This document shows, piece by piece, positions 31,554 to 32,533 of a DNA stretch of 32,533 nucleotides. The DNA is from DASUGM01 sp036274055. Its GTDB lineage: Bacteria; Acidobacteriota; Vicinamibacteria; Vicinamibacterales; SCN-69-37. The DNA lies in the NCBI GenBank assembly GCA_036274055.1, contig DASUGM010000143.1, positions 1 through 32,533 on the forward strand. Direction: 5' to 3'. Both the position numbers and the translations under genes were made by a program. Within the stretch, counting starts at the first letter, position 1. Each line of letters starts with the position of its first letter. The notes beneath the pieces were generated by a model, which was not told where the DNA came from, did no database searches, and saw only the letters and a program-made list of their open reading frames with translations.

Positions 31554-32533
31554 TTGAAAATCCTCCTGGTCCGGCTGCGGCTGATCGGCGACGTCGTGTT
31601 CACGACACCCGTCATCGCCGCCCTGCGCCGCCGCTACCCGGACGCCTACATCGAGTACCTCGTCGAGGCCGGCGCGGCGCCGATCGTCGCCACCAATCCG
31701 CACGTCAATCGGGTCCGCGTGATCGCGCACAGCCGCGGCTGGCAGCGCCTGCGGGACGACGCCAGCCTGGCGCACGCCCTGCGGAGCGAGCGTTTCGATC
31801 TCGCCATCGATCTCCACGGGGGCCCGCGAAGCGCGTGGCTGACCTGGGCCAGCCGGGCGCCGCGGCGAGTGGGCTACGATGTTGCCGGACGCGGCTGGAT
31901 GTACACCTCCGTCGTGCACCGGCCGCGCGAGTTGCGGCCGAGGCATTCGGTCGAAAACCAATGGGACCTCCTGCCGGCGGTCGACGCCACGTTCGCGGCG
32001 TCGGCGAGTCCGGATCGCGATCGCGTCGAGATGCCGGTCGATCCCGCGGCCGCCGCGTCGGTGGATCGGCGGCTGGCCGCGCTTGGCCTCGGCGCGGACA
32101 CGCGAGTGATCGTGCTGCACGTCAGCGCCGGCAATCCGTTCCGGCGCTGGCCGGAAGCATCATTCGCGGCGCTGGCAGCGGATCTGGTCGGGGACGACAC
32201 CCGCCGTTGGATCGTCGTCACCAGCGGGCCGTCCGATCATGAGGCGGCGGTGCGAGTAATCGCCGCGGCGCGAGCCCGCGCCGGCGCCGTCGGCGCGCGT
32301 ATCGTCGAGGCGGAAGGTTTGACGCTGTCCGAGTTGCGCGCGCTGATGGATCGCGCGGCGCTGTTCGTCGGCGGCGACAGCGGGCCGCTGCACATCGCGG
32401 CGACGTCCGATGTGCCGGTGGTCGGATTGTACGGACCGACGCTGGCTGAACGATCCGCGCCGTGGCGGCCGCGACGGATTCCCACGGCGTCGGTCGACGC
32501 CGGCGTGCTGCCGTGCCGCCCATGCGATCAACG
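31554..32533 (+). CDS. GT9-family glycosyltransferase (heptosyltransferase-like), 3' end cut
   Basis: The frame is open from TTG 31554 to the window end, about 326 codons. The N-terminus LKILLVRLRLIGDVVFTTPV is typical of heptosyltransferases, which add heptose to lipopolysaccharide core from ADP-heptose. Near the end is the donor-binding FVGGDSGPLHIAATSDVPVVGLYGPT-like region (residues about 270-295; read as GGDSGPLHIAA and VGLYGPT). The final visible PCRPC resembles the Cys-rich loop of this family. Acceptor and sugar cannot be named. TTG is chosen because the canonical N-terminus begins there; no Shine-Dalgarno is seen. Confidence 0.9.
   Translation, partial: MKILLVRLRLIGDVVFTTPVIAALRRRYPDAYIEYLVEAGAAPIVATNPHVNRVRVIAHSRGWQRLRDDASLAHALRSERFDLAIDLHGGPRSAWLTWASRAPRRVGYDVAGRGWMYTSVVHRPRELRPRHSVENQWDLLPAVDATFAASASPDRDRVEMPVDPAAAASVDRRLAALGLGADTRVIVLHVSAGNPFRRWPEASFAALAADLVGDDTRRWIVVTSGPSDHEAAVRVIAAARARAGAVGARIVEAEGLTLSELRALMDRAALFVGGDSGPLHIAATSDVPVVGLYGPTLAERSAPWRPRRIPTASVDAGVLPCRPCDQ

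Overview
The window is a GC-rich stretch of a bacterial chromosome. It is packed with housekeeping genes, nearly all on the minus strand. The best guess for the organism is an acidobacterium of the Vicinamibacteria type. That guess rests on the high GC, an EF-Tu with a non-canonical switch I, an IspD-IspF fusion, an RpoB with an added Cys-rich insert, and unusual repeat-filled spacers. No rRNA or marker search was possible, so the placement is tentative.

Read in the direction of transcription, from high to low coordinates, there are four blocks. (1) TPR protein, LolB-position lipoprotein, ispE, tRNA-Gln, prs, rplY/ctc, pth. This resembles the lolB-ispE-prs-(pth) neighbourhood of enterobacteria. 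(2) rpsF, rpsR, rplI, dnaB, alr. (3) radA, a YacL-like PIN-TRAM protein, a PlsC-like acyltransferase, a B3/B4-domain protein, ispDF, gltX, rlmB. (4) tRNA-Thr(UGU), tRNA-Tyr(GUA), tRNA-Gly(UCC), tRNA-Thr(GGU), tuf, rpmG, tRNA-Trp, secE, nusG, rplK, rplA, rplJ, rplL, rpoB, rpoC. Block 4 keeps the gene order of the E. coli tufB-secE-nusG-rplKAJL-rpoBC region, including all four leading tRNAs; rpmG and tRNA-Trp are added. Only three genes are on the plus strand: a small four-helix-bundle (S23/IVP family) gene between radA and alr, and at the right edge a Trm112-like zinc-ribbon protein followed by a GT9 glycosyltransferase that runs out of the window. rpoC runs out at the left edge.

The gene set is conventional: transcription, translation, isoprenoid precursors, PRPP synthesis, replication, recombination, D-alanine for the wall. 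The spacers are not. Many gene junctions carry degenerate 7-9 bp tandem repeats with different core units: GTTTCGA/GTTTCAA, GAGCCGT, GGGCCCA-type, GTGCGCCT, GGGTGAAT, GGGTACNNN, GGAACCC. Several are laid out as long imperfect palindromes in which the tandem units form the outer arms. One such inverted-repeat pair brackets the four-helix-bundle gene. Another, about 180 bp long, has become the in-frame C-terminal tail of the lipoprotein gene. A third lies between rplL and rpoB. These look like one class of palindromic, possibly mobile, element, and they are the best candidate here for something not well described.

Other points of note: prs begins 4 nt after the CCA of tRNA-Gln with no visible Shine-Dalgarno; the tRNA-Gln T-arm lacks T54; the rpsF Shine-Dalgarno lies in a hairpin; two apparently leaderless promoters face away from each other near the right end; and RpoB carries two extra Cys4 clusters.
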